Below, one piece after another: positions 26,911 through 36,224 of a stretch of DNA of 64,000 nucleotides. The translations under genes and the position numbers were made by a program. The notes under the pieces were generated by a model. That model ran no database searches and was not told the DNA's origin. It saw nothing but the letters and a program-made list of their open reading frames with translations. Position 1 is the first letter of the stretch, and every line of letters begins with the position of its first letter. The stretch lies in contig JADJEZ010000011.1 in NCBI GenBank assembly GCA_016708825.1, forward strand, positions 94,923-158,922. Reading direction: 5' to 3'. The DNA is from Betaproteobacteria bacterium. Its GTDB lineage: Bacteria > Pseudomonadota > Gammaproteobacteria > Burkholderiales > Usitatibacteraceae.

Positions 26911-28467
26911 CTAGGCCGCGAGGGGGAGCGTTATCACGAAACGCGCGCCGCCCTGGTAGGCGGCGTCGCAGTGAATGCTGCCGCCGATCCGCGAGACGAT
27001 GGAATGGCTGATCGCGAGGCCAAGCCCCGTGCCGGCGCTCTCGGTCTTGGTGGTGAAGAACGGGTCGAAGAGCTTGCCGCGGTTCTCCGGGGCGACGCCC
27101 GGCCCGTTGTCCGTGACGGAGACGACCGCGAAGCCGCCCTCGACCGCGGAAGAGACGTCCACGCGGGGGCTGGACGCCGCCGCGGCTGCCTGCACCGCGT
27201 TCACCATCACGTTCACGAGCACGATGTCGAGCTGGCCCGGGCCGCCGCGCACGAGGAGCTCTCCCTGCACGTCCGTTTCGACCGCGGCGCTGTAGCGCCG
27301 TCCCTGGCAGTTGGCGACCGCCTCCACGGACTCCCGGATCAACGCGTTGATCTCGCACGTCTCCGCGTGGCACACGTCCCGGCGCGCATAGGCAAGGAGG
27401 TCGTCGACGATTCGCGCGCAGCGCCGTGTCTCCCCATGGATGACGCTCGCATACTCGGCGCGTTTCGCCGCGTCGGCGTTGCCTTCATTGAGGAGCTTCG
27501 CGTAGCCCAGGATCGTGCCGAGCGGCGTGTTGAGCTCGTGGGCGACGCCGGCGGCGAGCTGGCCCATGGCGACCAGCTTCTCGGCCTGCTGCGAGATTTC
27601 CTCGAGCCGCCGCCAGTCGGTGATGTCCTGCAGGATGATCGCCGCGCTTGCCTGCGCGGAACGCGGATTCTGGCGGAAGAAGGTGAGGTTGAGCGATACC
27701 TGTCGCACCCGCGCGCCGATGTTGAGCGCGAGCACCTGGTTGCTCACCTGCTGCTCGTAGAGGAACGCCTCGCGCAGCACCTCGCGACCCGGCTCGTCGG
27801 ATTCCAGGAGGTCGAAGAGGTTGGCCCCGGCCAGTGCTTCGCCGGAAACCTCGAAGAGCGCCTCGGCCTGGCGGTTGGAGAGCGTGACGCGGAAATCGCC
27901 GTCCACGGCGAGCAGCGCGCCCGGCAGCCCCTGCAGGATGGCCTCGTGGCGGTTGCGTTCGGCGATGATGGACAGTTGCGCCTGCTCCATCTCGCCGAAG
28001 AGCGATCCCAGGTTTCCCGCGAGGGTGTTGTATTCCGTCTCGAGGGGCGCGAGGAGCGGGCGCGCGACGCCCTGCAGCCGGATCGGCTCGAGCGATCCCT
28101 CGTTGGCGTGGTGTACGGCTTCGTGCAGCGCGGCGAAGCCCCGGGCGTATCCGCGGAGAACAACCGCCGCACCGGCCAGGACGATGCCGGCGACCACGAG
28201 GGCGGCGAGCAAGGCATCGTGGGGCGTTCCCAGTCCGTGAAACGCCGCGAGCAGTGCCGCAATCGACAGGGATGCGACGGCGCCGAGGGCGACTCCCGCG
28301 AAGACGCGCGACCCGGCTCCGGCATGCGCGCGCACGCGCGGCCCGTCGTCGTGTTCGCTTTCCGCCGGATTCGCCGTGATCTCCACGCTGCCTGTTCCTT
28401 CCCCATTCGCGCTCTCGCCGAAACACTCCGGCGCGAGGCGCAGCACTTCCCTCGGGGATGATGCCAC
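26911..28467 (-). CDS. Membrane sensor histidine kinase (HAMP-PAS-HisKA-HATPase)
   Basis: 518 aa. Two membrane helices (about 55-75 and 85-105), a HAMP-like linker, a PAS domain (ILQGLPGALLAVDGDFRVTLSNRQAEALF), a HisKA domain with phospho-acceptor His in GVAHELNTPLGTILGY, and an ATPase domain with N (NVMVNAVQAA), DNGPGV and GTGLGLAI boxes. There is almost no periplasmic loop, so it likely senses in the membrane or cytoplasm. It pairs with the sigma-54 regulator directly downstream and lies 49 bases after the porin gene in the same direction. Confidence 0.93.
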   Translation of the reverse strand: MASSPREVLRLAPECFGESANGEGTGSVEITANPAESEHDDGPRVRAHAGAGSRVFAGVALGAVASLSIAALLAAFHGLGTPHDALLAALVVAGIVLAGAAVVLRGYARGFAALHEAVHHANEGSLEPIRLQGVARPLLAPLETEYNTLAGNLGSLFGEMEQAQLSIIAERNRHEAILQGLPGALLAVDGDFRVTLSNRQAEALFEVSGEALAGANLFDLLESDEPGREVLREAFLYEQQVSNQVLALNIGARVRQVSLNLTFFRQNPRSAQASAAIILQDITDWRRLEEISQQAEKLVAMGQLAAGVAHELNTPLGTILGYAKLLNEGNADAAKRAEYASVIHGETRRCARIVDDLLAYARRDVCHAETCEINALIRESVEAVANCQGRRYSAAVETDVQGELLVRGGPGQLDIVLVNVMVNAVQAAAAASSPRVDVSSAVEGGFAVVSVTDNGPGVAPENRGKLFDPFFTTKTESAGTGLGLAISHSIVSRIGGSIHCDAAYQGGARFVITLPLAA

Positions 28468-28516
28468 GGACCCGACCGGGGCCCTTGATCCCGGTCAGGT
28501 CCGCGCCTTCCGCGCT

Positions 28517-29709
28517 TCAGAAGATGAATTGCAGGCCGAGCGAATACTGCTTGTAGTCGCGCTGCGACGGGTTGACGGGATTCTGCACGTCGAAGCGGAC
28601 GTCGGCGTACTCGAAGCTCAGCTTGAGCAGCTGGCCGTCGATGAGGTAGTGGAAGCCGACGCCGTCCCACTTCTGGTCGCGATACCCGAGGGGAGGTTGT
28701 ACTCGGAGCGCTCGTGCCGCCCGAACACCTGGAGCCGCCCGGGGCCGATCTTGCTGGGCAGCAGGTAGCCGGCCTTCACGTACCAGCCCTCGAGGTCGGT
28801 GGTGGTCGGCAGGTTCGGGTCGGGCGAGAGCCCGAAATGCGCCTTGCCGGTGTCGCGCCGCATCACGGCGGCCGATGCGGTGATGGTGCCGGCCGCGGTC
28901 GGCTGCTCGTAGAAGATGTCGGCGGTCCACGCCTTGGTGTCCTTCGCGTCGTCCTTGCCGACGAAGTCGCCGTAGGCCACCTTCTGCTGGTAGTCGTAGG
29001 CCGCGCCGATGGTGAGCACGCGCCTCGTGCCGAGGTAGGTGCCGCGGTAGCCGAAGTCGTACTCCGGGTCGAGCAGGCTCACGTGGACTCGCGCGGTCAG
29101 GCGAGGCGAGTCCTTCACCACCTCGTTGCCCTCGCGGCCGTCGGAAGCCATGACGCGGTACTGGAACTTCGCGTCGGCCAGGTTGCCCCACATCGCCACG
29201 CCCGTGTCGCGGCTGCCGCCCCAGGGCGTGTACGACAGCACCTCCGCGCGGTCCATGGTGAGTGCGTCGAAGCACGCCTCGAGGTTCTCGCGCGTGAACG
29301 TGTTCTTGAACCGCCCCACGATGAATCGCATCGCGTCGCTGTGGTCGACCGTGATGTACGCGTCGCGGAAGAAGATGCTCTTGTCGTCGTCGCCTCCCCG
29401 GCTGTCGGCGGGCGCGTCGAGGTTCGCGTAGAAGCCCACGAGGTCGTTGTACTGCCCGGAAAAGGTGAGCCGGTTGCGGCGCAGGAAGAAGTCCGTGGAG
29501 CGGCCCGAGTCCGACGAGGAGGTGTAGCCGCGGTCCTGCGCCCAGCCCTGCACGGAGTAGTTGAACGTGAGACTGCCTTCCTTGCCGAAGGTGAGCGTCG
29601 GGCCCGCGGCCGCGGCGCCGGCGAAGCCCGCGAGCGCGAACGCGCAGGCCGTCGCGAGGCGGGCAGTGCGGCGCTTGCCGCGGTTCGATTCGATGGTGGC
29701 ACGCTTCAT
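28517..29709 (-). CDS. Phosphate-selective-porin (OprO/OprP) type outer-membrane channel (frameshifted)
   Basis: About 397 aa. Signal peptide (ACAFALAGFAGAAAAG), then a beta-barrel beginning LTFGKEGSLTFNYSVQGWAQ, with FFLRRNRLTFSGQYNDLVGFYANLD and DAYITVDHSDAMRFIVGRFKN typical of the OprO/OprP family. It ends QYSLGLQFIF, an outer-membrane C-terminal Phe signal. One base is missing near 28690, between HERSEYNLP and LGYRDQKWDG. In this operon, beside periplasmic cytochromes and a rhodanese, transport of an oxyanion or a support role in electron transfer is more likely than phosphate uptake. Confidence 0.87.
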
Positions 29710-29731
29710 GGTGTTCCCCTCCTCCTAAGGA

Positions 29732-30236
29732 TCACTTCTTGTACGCGTTCGCGAGCTGCGCCGCGTTTTCGGACTTGTGGCAGTTCGCACACAGCTCGGA
29801 GGACCGGGGCCGCGGGTCCTTCACCATCTCCGTGTGCGCCAGTTCCTTCTTGATCAGCCGCGCGTTGCCCTTGTGGCAGCCGGCGCAGGAGTTGTCGACG
29901 CTCTTGTGGTCGGTGTGCCACTTGCGTGCTCGGGGCCGCGGCGCGGGTGCCGTTGTGGCACTTGAAGCAGGACGAGGCGCCCATGCCGCAGGCGTTCGCC
30001 TCGGCGATCGGGGAGTAGGTGCGAAGCGCGTCGCGAACGTCCGCGATGGCCTCCGCTCCCCATCCCGCGGGTTGCGCGCGGCTCGCCTCGGGGCCGTCGA
30101 ACCGCTCCGGGCTCGATGCCGCCAGCGACCACGCGAGCGCCACGGCTGCGCATGCGGCGGTTCCCGCAGCGGTGCGCAGGATGCCGCGCGCGAGTCCGCG
30201 AAGCCTGTCGACCAGGGTCGTCTTGCTTTCCTTCAT
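29732..30236 (-). CDS. Periplasmic three-heme c-type cytochrome (frameshifted)
   Basis: About 168 aa. N-terminal signal/anchor helix (TAAGTAACAAVALAWSLAAS), then three CXXCH motifs: CFKCH, CAGCH and CANCH. One base is missing near 29924, after CFKCHNGTR; in the restored frame it reads KWHTDHKSVDNSCAGCHKGN to KSENAAQLANAYKK. His residues near the hemes could be sixth ligands. It overlaps the upstream small gene by 4 bases (ATGA) and lies 22 bases before the porin gene. A periplasmic electron carrier is the likely role. Confidence 0.88.
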
Positions 30237-30490
30237 TTCTCGTTCCTCCGGGGTGGTGGCTCGGCTGCCGCCTTTTGCTCGGCGGCGGACTGGATATCGC
30301 TTTCGCTCAATGCGCTCACGCAGGTGCAGGTGGGCCTGTCGCCCTTGAATTTCAGGCGCCGTTTCTTCACGGCCGGGCCGGACGCCGCCTCGCCCTCCCG
30401 GGCCGCCCCGGCATCGCGCTTGGGCGCTTCCTCGGCGTGGGCCGCCGGCGCGAGCATCGCGGCGAGCAGCAACCAGCTGGAAATTCTCAT
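30233..30490 (-). CDS. Small secreted Cys-containing protein, unknown
   Basis: 85 aa. Signal peptide (MRISSWLLLAAMLAPAAHAEE), a basic patch (VKKRRLKFKGD) and a Cys pair (PTCTCVSALSESD). No known domain was recognised. The start has GGAGG at good spacing, and the stop overlaps the cytochrome start, so it belongs to the operon. It could be a small redox or assembly factor; this is a guess. Confidence 0.7.
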   Translation of the reverse strand: MRISSWLLLAAMLAPAAHAEEAPKRDAGAAREGEAASGPAVKKRRLKFKGDRPTCTCVSALSESDIQSAAEQKAAAEPPPRRNEK

Positions 30491-30630
30491 GGGGCCTCCG
30501 GTGAACAAGGTCCGACCCGCGATCATCAGCAGATTGCGTGCCACTGGCGCGGACCGTTTTATAAACAGGGAGTTAATGCGCGCCGCCGCCATCACGGCAT
30601 TGCATTACCCCCTTCGGCGTCCGGGGGCTT

Positions 30631-31896
30631 TCAATTTGCAACCGCGCGCGCATCGCTTCCCGTCGCGGCGGGCGCAGCGACTTCCACGTCCTCCAGGTAA
30701 TAGCGCGCGTTCACGGCCCGGGCGAGCGCTTCGTCCAGGGTCGCGCGCGTTGCGTCGTCGAGCCCGGGGTTGCGACGCCGCATGTCGGCGAACATGCGCT
30801 CGTAGTGTTCGCCGGGAGCGACTTCCGTTCGCAGCCGCAGGCGCCATTGGCCGGGCGCGACCTGGACATCGAATTGCATCTCGTGGCGGGCATCGGGCGC
30901 GAGGCGCGTGTCGGCGATTTCCTTGTCGAGCCCCACCGTGAGCTGCCGGCCGATCGTGTGGTCCCCGACGAGGACGTGCGTTCCCCGGCCGAGCAGGTAG
31001 ACGCGAACGAGGATCCGGGGAACGACATAGGTGGGCAGGTAATGCCCGGCGTCCCGGTTGGCGAGGACGACGGTGACGCGAAGCCGGCCCTCGTCCACGC
31101 GCGAAACGGAGATCTCGCGGCCGAGCGCGCCGCGCACCATCTGCGCGTCATGGATGCCGCGCCAGAGGTGGCGCCTCCCAGGCATGTGGCACGACTGGCA
31201 GTGGCGGCCTTCGCGCGCGTGGCGGCTGGCGCGCCATTCCTCGTAGGTGTTTTCGAGGAGCTTGCCGTTCACCTGGCGGCCGTCGGGTGCGAACTGGTGG
31301 CAGGTCGAGCAGAACCGGCTGTCGGAGAACGCGGCCTCGGCGACGAATCCCCCATGGGGTTGGCGTTCGCTTCCGGCACCGGTGGTCGCCGCGATCGCGG
31401 GCCCGAAGCGCTGGTGCCGGCGCACGTGGCAGGCCGCGCACACCAGGCCCCGCAGGTGCAGGTCGCCGGACACCCAGGGCGGCGGCGCGGACGCGGGCGC
31501 GTTGGGCCAGCCGCGTTCTATCGCCATGAGTGCCTTCTGCTCGGCGAGCGGCGCGTGGCAGCGCAGGCAGTCGTTGCCGTGTTGCTGGTCCATGGTGCGC
31601 AACTGCCAGAGGATGCCGGGGCCCATGGCCCGGCTGTGCAGGCTCGTCTTCCAGTCGGCGAGCTGCGCGGCGTGGCACACGCCGCAGGCTTCCGGCGAGA
31701 GGGCCGCTTCTTCGGGAGTGTGCGTGGCGGGAGGATCGCCTTGCGGCGCGAGGGGCTGCGCCCAGTGGCGCGCGAGAAACGCTGCGATGGCCTTGTCGGC
31801 CCGGTGCTCACGGAAAACCGCGATCCCGGCCCACAGGGCAAGGCCGGCGAGGGCGGCAAGCGCCGCCCCGCCGGCCCGGCGCAGGTTCAGCCGCAG
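30631..31896 (-). CDS. Membrane-anchored five-heme c-type cytochrome
   Basis: 421 aa. An N-terminal anchor (GGAALAALAGLALWAGIAVF) is followed by five CXXCH motifs (CGVCH, CLRCH, CAACH, CSTCH, CQSCH) in the first 280 residues, then a beta-rich C-terminal domain without hemes. No ATG/GTG/TTG start fits: the reading frame opens well before, but the rhodanese gene ends at 31887. A CTG at 31896 has GGAGG six bases upstream and gives LRLNLRRAGGAAL; either CTG is used or an ATG has been misread. The layout resembles cytochrome c-554-like multihemes. Confidence 0.85.
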   Translation of the reverse strand: MRLNLRRAGGAALAALAGLALWAGIAVFREHRADKAIAAFLARHWAQPLAPQGDPPATHTPEEAALSPEACGVCHAAQLADWKTSLHSRAMGPGILWQLRTMDQQHGNDCLRCHAPLAEQKALMAIERGWPNAPASAPPPWVSGDLHLRGLVCAACHVRRHQRFGPAIAATTGAGSERQPHGGFVAEAAFSDSRFCSTCHQFAPDGRQVNGKLLENTYEEWRASRHAREGRHCQSCHMPGRRHLWRGIHDAQMVRGALGREISVSRVDEGRLRVTVVLANRDAGHYLPTYVVPRILVRVYLLGRGTHVLVGDHTIGRQLTVGLDKEIADTRLAPDARHEMQFDVQVAPGQWRLRLRTEVAPGEHYERMFADMRRRNPGLDDATRATLDEALARAVNARYYLEDVEVAAPAATGSDARAVAN

Positions 31897-33383
31897 GGGT
31901 TGCCTCCGGGACCGCCGCCTCCGCCGCTGTCGCTCGCGCCGGTGCCGCCGCGCTTGTACGACTTGTCGTCGAGGATGATCTTGTTGGCGTGGATCGCGTA
32001 GGGGTTCACGATCGTGCGCCTGGCCACGTTCGCGGGATTGGCGGCCGGGCGGAAGAACGACTTCACGTCCGTGCGCCACGGGGAATCGGCCGGCAGGATC
32101 GGGTTGCCGGTCGAGTCGGGCAGGCTGGAAAGCGAATGCCATTCGACCATGGCGCCGTCATAGAAGCGCACGGGGTAGCCCATGATGCCCGCGGAAGCGA
32201 ATCCCGTGATCATCGCGCGGAAGGTCGTCTCGCAGTAGGAATAGACCACGTCCCCGGCCTGGTAACCCGCACCGTCGCCGACGCCGCCGTAGGTGGCGTC
32301 GACGAAGCGGTAGCCGCCCGCGTCCGCGCCGCCGCTCATGTACGTCGCGATCGCCGCCTTCGGCTTGTAGGAAAAGCCCTTCGTCGAATCGAGCAGGTTG
32401 GTGAACTGGAGCTGCAGCGTGCCGCGGGGATGACCCTGGCGCGAGCCGCTGTTCTGGAACGTGCGCATGTAATCGTAGCCCGTGGGCGGCGCGCAGACCG
32501 CCGCGCCGCAGGCGGTGTACCCGGAGTCGCCCGCCTCGAGGCGCTCGCCGGCGCTGAACTGGCCGACGCTGCGCGCATCCCAGATGAACACGCCGTCGTC
32601 GCGCACGTTCACGTCCGTGGAGGGAAGCACCGCGAGCAGGTCCTCGAAGGTCGCCTGCAGGGCGGTGTTGTCGACGGGGATGTCCTTCACGCTCGCGGTC
32701 CCGTTGTTGGGCGGCGTGCTCGCCGTCGCCGTGAAATCCGCGGCCGCCATGCCGTTGGTGTTGATCCACTGGTTGCCGCCGTTCAGGACGGCGACGTTGC
32801 GCTTGTCGACGCCCCAGTAGCGCAGCGCGTACCAGCAGCGGCCCTGCGCCATCGCGTTGCCGGTACTGCCCGTTCCCATTCCGCAGACGATCATGTCGTT
32901 GGCGGGATCGATGCCGTACTTCTTCAGGAGCGCGTCCATCGACGCCCCGTCCGGCACCATGCTCACGGTCTCGATCACGCCGTTGGAGCGCGTCTGGACC
33001 CATTCGGAGGAGGGCGAGAGGTAGGTGAAGACCGTGGAGTTGTTCGGCTTCACGTACTCCGCGCCGGCGGGCCCCGTCGTGGCCTGGAAGATCACGAGCT
33101 TGCCGCTGATGCCGGCCGGGCGGTTGGCCCCCCAGTTAGAGATCCAGCGCTTGAGGGTGGCGGCGGTGACGAGGCCGTTCACGTTCTCCTCGTAGTTGTC
33201 CGCGGACGCCTGCGCGATCGTGTGCGGCGTGTTCACGGTGATCTTCACCACGTTGCCGGCGGACGTGTCCTCGCGGCCGCCGCCCCCGCCGCAAGCCGCC
33301 AGTGCGAGGCAGGTCGCGGCGGCGAGGGCCATGCGCGGATTCACGATTTCACCCAGGGTGCTGCCGTGATGTTGCCTCGTCAT
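31887..33383 (-). CDS. Two-domain rhodanese-family lipoprotein
   Basis: 498 aa. A lipobox (ALAAATCLALAACGGGG) marks a lipoprotein. Domain 1 (about 50-200) keeps the rhodanese fold (YGIDPANDMIVCGMG...LRYWGVDKRNVAVLNGG) but not a clear active loop. Domain 2 has FIWDARSVGQF, GHPRGTLQL, the candidate active Cys in YSYCETTFRAM and VRFYDGAMVEWHSLS, matching thiosulfate sulfurtransferase. The start MTRQ has GGAGG at 7 bases. First gene of the operon, behind a sigma-54 promoter-like site. Periplasmic or outer-membrane rhodanese lipoproteins occur with multihemes in the Geobacter ext clusters. Confidence 0.87.
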   Translation of the reverse strand: MTRQHHGSTLGEIVNPRMALAAATCLALAACGGGGGREDTSAGNVVKITVNTPHTIAQASADNYEENVNGLVTAATLKRWISNWGANRPAGISGKLVIFQATTGPAGAEYVKPNNSTVFTYLSPSSEWVQTRSNGVIETVSMVPDGASMDALLKKYGIDPANDMIVCGMGTGSTGNAMAQGRCWYALRYWGVDKRNVAVLNGGNQWINTNGMAAADFTATASTPPNNGTASVKDIPVDNTALQATFEDLLAVLPSTDVNVRDDGVFIWDARSVGQFSAGERLEAGDSGYTACGAAVCAPPTGYDYMRTFQNSGSRQGHPRGTLQLQFTNLLDSTKGFSYKPKAAIATYMSGGADAGGYRFVDATYGGVGDGAGYQAGDVVYSYCETTFRAMITGFASAGIMGYPVRFYDGAMVEWHSLSSLPDSTGNPILPADSPWRTDVKSFFRPAANPANVARRTIVNPYAIHANKIILDDKSYKRGGTGASDSGGGGGPGGNPCG

Positions 33384-33760
33384 TTTCTGGCCTCCTTCAC
33401 TGTGCATTCCGGTTGTCGCGGGTCAAGCCCGTCCGTACATGCGCTAGCACATTGCGTGCCGAACCCGATTCCCGAAGGAAAACAAGCCCTTGAGTATTGC
33501 CGGGCGGACGCGGCCCGTTGCACATTTCATCGGCCGGGGCGGTCCGTCGACATTTTGCAAGTTCCGGATCGCGCCTTCCGCGAGACGCGCGGCCGATTGC
33601 ATTATCCAATCCGCCCATGACGTGGTGCGCCCCGATTGCGACATGCACGCGCGTCGCATTCTCCCTGCCCGCGCGCCGCGCAGGGAAACCACGCTTCGGG
33701 GCCCGCGGCACGCAACTTGCTACCTTGCTTCACGGGTAGACTGCACGCAGGTGGGCAAGG
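33384..33760 (+). other. Divergent intergenic region between the rhodanese operon and the TusA/YedE genes
   Basis: 377 bases without a convincing gene. It holds the sigma-54-like promoter of the minus-strand operon at 33446-33461. The rest should carry the activator site and the promoter of the plus-strand sulfur genes; a weak -10-like TAGACT lies at 33737-33742 but has no fitting -35. No clear palindromic enhancer was found by eye. Confidence 0.5.
33446..33461 (-). promoter_or_regulatory. Putative sigma-54 (-24/-12) promoter of the rhodanese/cytochrome/porin operon
   Basis: Minus strand: CGGCACG (33461-33455), four bases, GTGCT (33450-33446), giving the required GG-N10-GC spacing against the consensus TGGCACG-N4-TTGCW. 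Transcription would start near 33434, about 50 bases before the rhodanese ATG. The operon itself encodes a sigma-54 activator, which strengthens the call. Mismatches: C before GG, and G for the first T of the -12 box. Confidence 0.6.
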
Positions 33761-34150
33761 GTGTTGAACAGAATGATCGGTCCGTTTGGCTGGTTCCTGC
33801 CGTCCCTTCGCGGCCGCGGCGATGCACGCTCCGGCCCGGCGAAGACCGTGGAGATCCCCGGGCACGGCGCGATGGTCGCCGACAACTCGGTCGATCTCAC
33901 GGGCGCGACATGCCTGCGGACCAACCTCGTCACGAAGCGGGCGCTCGACGCGGCGTTGCCCGGCTCGGTGATCGAGATCGTCTCGGACAACCTGAGTTCG
34001 GTGGAAACGATCCCCTTCATGCTGGCGGGACACAACTGCGTCCACCTGGGAACGCTCCACCTGGAGAGCGGCTGGAAGATCTATGCGCGCAAGGGCGCCG
34101 GCGAGGGCGCGTGCGACGGACCTGACGACGAAGGAGGCAAGGCAAGATGA
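33761..34150 (+). CDS. TusA-like sulfur-relay protein, divergent
   Basis: 129 aa from GTG 33761 (or 125 aa from ATG 33773). The core VDLTGATCLRTNLVTKRALDA...IEIVSDNLSSVETIPFMLAG follows the TusA/SirA fold, with the Cys at the usual place. The usual CPxP is CLRT here, so the prolines are lost. An N-terminal extension of about 40 residues is unusual for TusA. Its stop overlaps the channel gene start (ATGA). It probably hands sulfur or selenium to or from the channel; this is inference. Confidence 0.7.
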   Translation: MLNRMIGPFGWFLPSLRGRGDARSGPAKTVEIPGHGAMVADNSVDLTGATCLRTNLVTKRALDAALPGSVIEIVSDNLSSVETIPFMLAGHNCVHLGTLHLESGWKIYARKGAGEGACDGPDDEGGKAR

Positions 34151-35596
34151 GTGAAGGCGTGGTCGACACCACCGAAGGGGTGGGTTCGGCGGTGGGCCGG
34201 GCGAATGCCCTGCGGGCTTCCGCCGTGGTGGGATTCTTCGTGCTGGTCACGGCGTGGACGTTCGCCGTCGATACGCGCTACCTCTATTTTTCCGCCTACC
34301 TGTGGTTCGGGTTCGTCTACGGCATGAGCCTGCAGTACGGCAGGTTCTGCATGGCCTCGGCGATCCGCGACCTCTTCGCCGTGGGCGTGCCACGCATGGC
34401 GGTGGGCATCATGATCGCCGTGGTGCTCTTCAGCCTCGTGTCCGCCGCCGTCACCGTCGCCGGCAAGAGCACCTTCCACGCCTCCCCCATCGGCCTGTAC
34501 TCGGTGGTCGGCGGCGCGATCTTCGGGTTCGGCATGGTGTTCACCGGCGGCTGCGCCACCGGGTCCTCTACAAGACGGGGAGGGCAGCGTCTCGGCGCTC
34601 CTCGTGGTGCTCTCGCTCAGTTTCGCGCAGGCGTACTTCGTGGACATCGGGGGCGCGCTCGACGCGCTGGTTCCCGCCTCGTGGGCCGCCTCGGCCGCCG
34701 CGAAGGGGATGCCGGCCGCGGTGTCGGCCACCCAAGGCTGGTACGACCAGTTCCTCGCGGGCTACGTGTGGGACCTGAAGAGCCTCACCGTGGGCGAGGC
34801 GCTCGGCTTCACGAGCCCGATGGCGAAAGCCTTCATCGGCAACTCCCTCATCAACGCGATCCTGCCGGCCATCGTGATCCTCGCGGTGATCTACGCCATC
34901 TGGTACCGGAAGGGCTACCTGCGCAAGCGCAAGGACGGCGCGCGCGGTGCCTCGGTGGAGCTGGCCGGCTGGTGGAGCATGGTCACCGCCTCGAAGCGCA
35001 CGGCGATCGCGGGCCTCATCCTGGGCGTGGCCGCCGGCCTGCAGATGTGGGTGGTGCAGACCCTGCAGCAGAAGTTCGGCATCTCGAACGCGGGCGAGCT
35101 GCTCCAGGCGCTCGGCCATACCGAGGGGCTGAGCCTGCAGGACACGGTCTTCGACCCCGGCTACTTCTACGTGACGACCCAGGAGGCGCAGGGCGCGGCC
35201 TGGGTGCTCGCGAAGCTGGGCATCGACATCACGGACAACATCTTCTTCGGGCTGGAGAACGGCATTCCCAACCCGCTCTACAACCCGGTGCTGTGGATGT
35301 CGTTCTCGGTGATCGGCGGGGCGATGGTGATGGCGCTGCTCGCCAACGAGTTCAAGCTGAAGATGCCCACGCGCGAGATAGCGTTCTGGGCCATCTCCGG
35401 CGGCATCCTCATGGGCATCGGCGCGCGCGTCGGCCTGGGCTGCAACATCGGCGCGTTCTTCGCGACGGTCACCAACGGCGACCCCTCGGGCTGGCTCTTC
35501 GGGCTGGGCATGACGGGCGGCGGCTACATCGGGGTGAAGTTCTTCAACTGGTGGATCGAGCGCAAGATGGCAAAGGACACGCCGCTCGGGTTCTAG
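34147..35596 (+). CDS. YeeE/YedE-type sulfur transport membrane protein (two frameshifts)
   Basis: About 483 aa, many membrane helices. The three Cys loops of YeeE/YedE channels are recognisable: SLQYGRFCMASAIRDL, VFTGGCATGSLYKTG and ARVGLGCNIGAFF. In thiosulfate importers of this family such cysteines line the path. Two single bases are missing close together, at about 34565 (C run) and 34578 (G run), between GGCATGS and SVSALLVVLSLSFAQAYF. It lies between two TusA-like genes, as in thiosulfate (TsuA/TsuB) and selenium-linked (YedE/YedF) pairs. Confidence 0.88.
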
Positions 35597-35641
35597 TTTC
35601 ACCGGGCGGTATCGAAATCACGGCAACGGAGGCAAGTGGAA

Positions 35642-35896
35642 ATGGCAGCCAAGTTCGAGAAGCTGGAAGAGGGCAACTACCAACTGGATGTCCAGGGCTA
35701 TGTCTGCCCGCATCCGCAGATCTACGCGAAGAAGGCGCTGGAGAAGCTGAAGTCGGGCGATACGCTGCAGCTGCTGTTCGACAACCCGGCCTCGGGCGAG
35801 TCGATCCACGCGATGTGCGAGACGGAGGGCAACGACATCGTCGAGCGGGTGCAGGACGCCGGCAAGACGATGCGCTGGACCATCCGCAAGCACTGA
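35642..35896 (+). CDS. TusA/SirA family sulfurtransferase
   Basis: 84 aa. The motif CPHP in DVQGYVCPHPQIYAKKALEK is the persulfide-carrying CPxP of TusA. A ribosome site GGAGG lies 9 bases before ATG 35642. Directly behind the YeeE/YedE gene it probably accepts sulfur from imported thiosulfate and passes it to DsrE-like partners. Confidence 0.92.
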   Translation: MAAKFEKLEEGNYQLDVQGYVCPHPQIYAKKALEKLKSGDTLQLLFDNPASGESIHAMCETEGNDIVERVQDAGKTMRWTIRKH

Positions 35897-35915
35897 GACC
35901 GGCGCGAACGCACCC

Positions 35916-36224
35916 ATGCGCCTCGGCATCGTCGCCACGCACGAATCGGCGGGCCCGCAGCTGGCCGGGCTCGCCGCCGCCGCCGCGGCACGCGGCTGGC
36001 CCCTGCGCTGCTTCCTCACCGATTCCGGCGTGAAGCTCGCCGCGAACGGCGCGCTCCTCGCGCTCGCGCAATCCGGCAAGCTCCGGCTCGACGTCTGCGA
36101 GCACAGCTGGCAGCACCTGGGGATGGGAGAAGCGCCCGAGGGCGCCACCCTCGGCAGCCAGTTCCAGAACGCGGAACTGGTGCGCGAGTGCGACCGCGTC
36201 CTGGTGCTCCCGGGCGGCGCATGA
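35916..36224 (+). CDS. DsrE-like small protein 1
   Basis: 102 aa. MRLGIVATHESAGPQLAGLA opens a Rossmann-like DsrE fold, with GWPLRCFLTDSGVKLAAN and a conserved-type Cys in RLDVCEHSW. DsrE/TusD proteins take sulfur from TusA on a Cys. It starts 19 bases after the TusA gene and its stop overlaps the next start (ATGA). Assignment rests on pattern and neighbours. Confidence 0.7.
   Translation: MRLGIVATHESAGPQLAGLAAAAAARGWPLRCFLTDSGVKLAANGALLALAQSGKLRLDVCEHSWQHLGMGEAPEGATLGSQFQNAELVRECDRVLVLPGGA

Noticed and set aside
33490..33740. Short open frames on both strands upstream of the TusA-like gene
   Set aside because: None has a ribosome site, signal peptide or recognisable motif; the region is better explained as divergent regulatory DNA.
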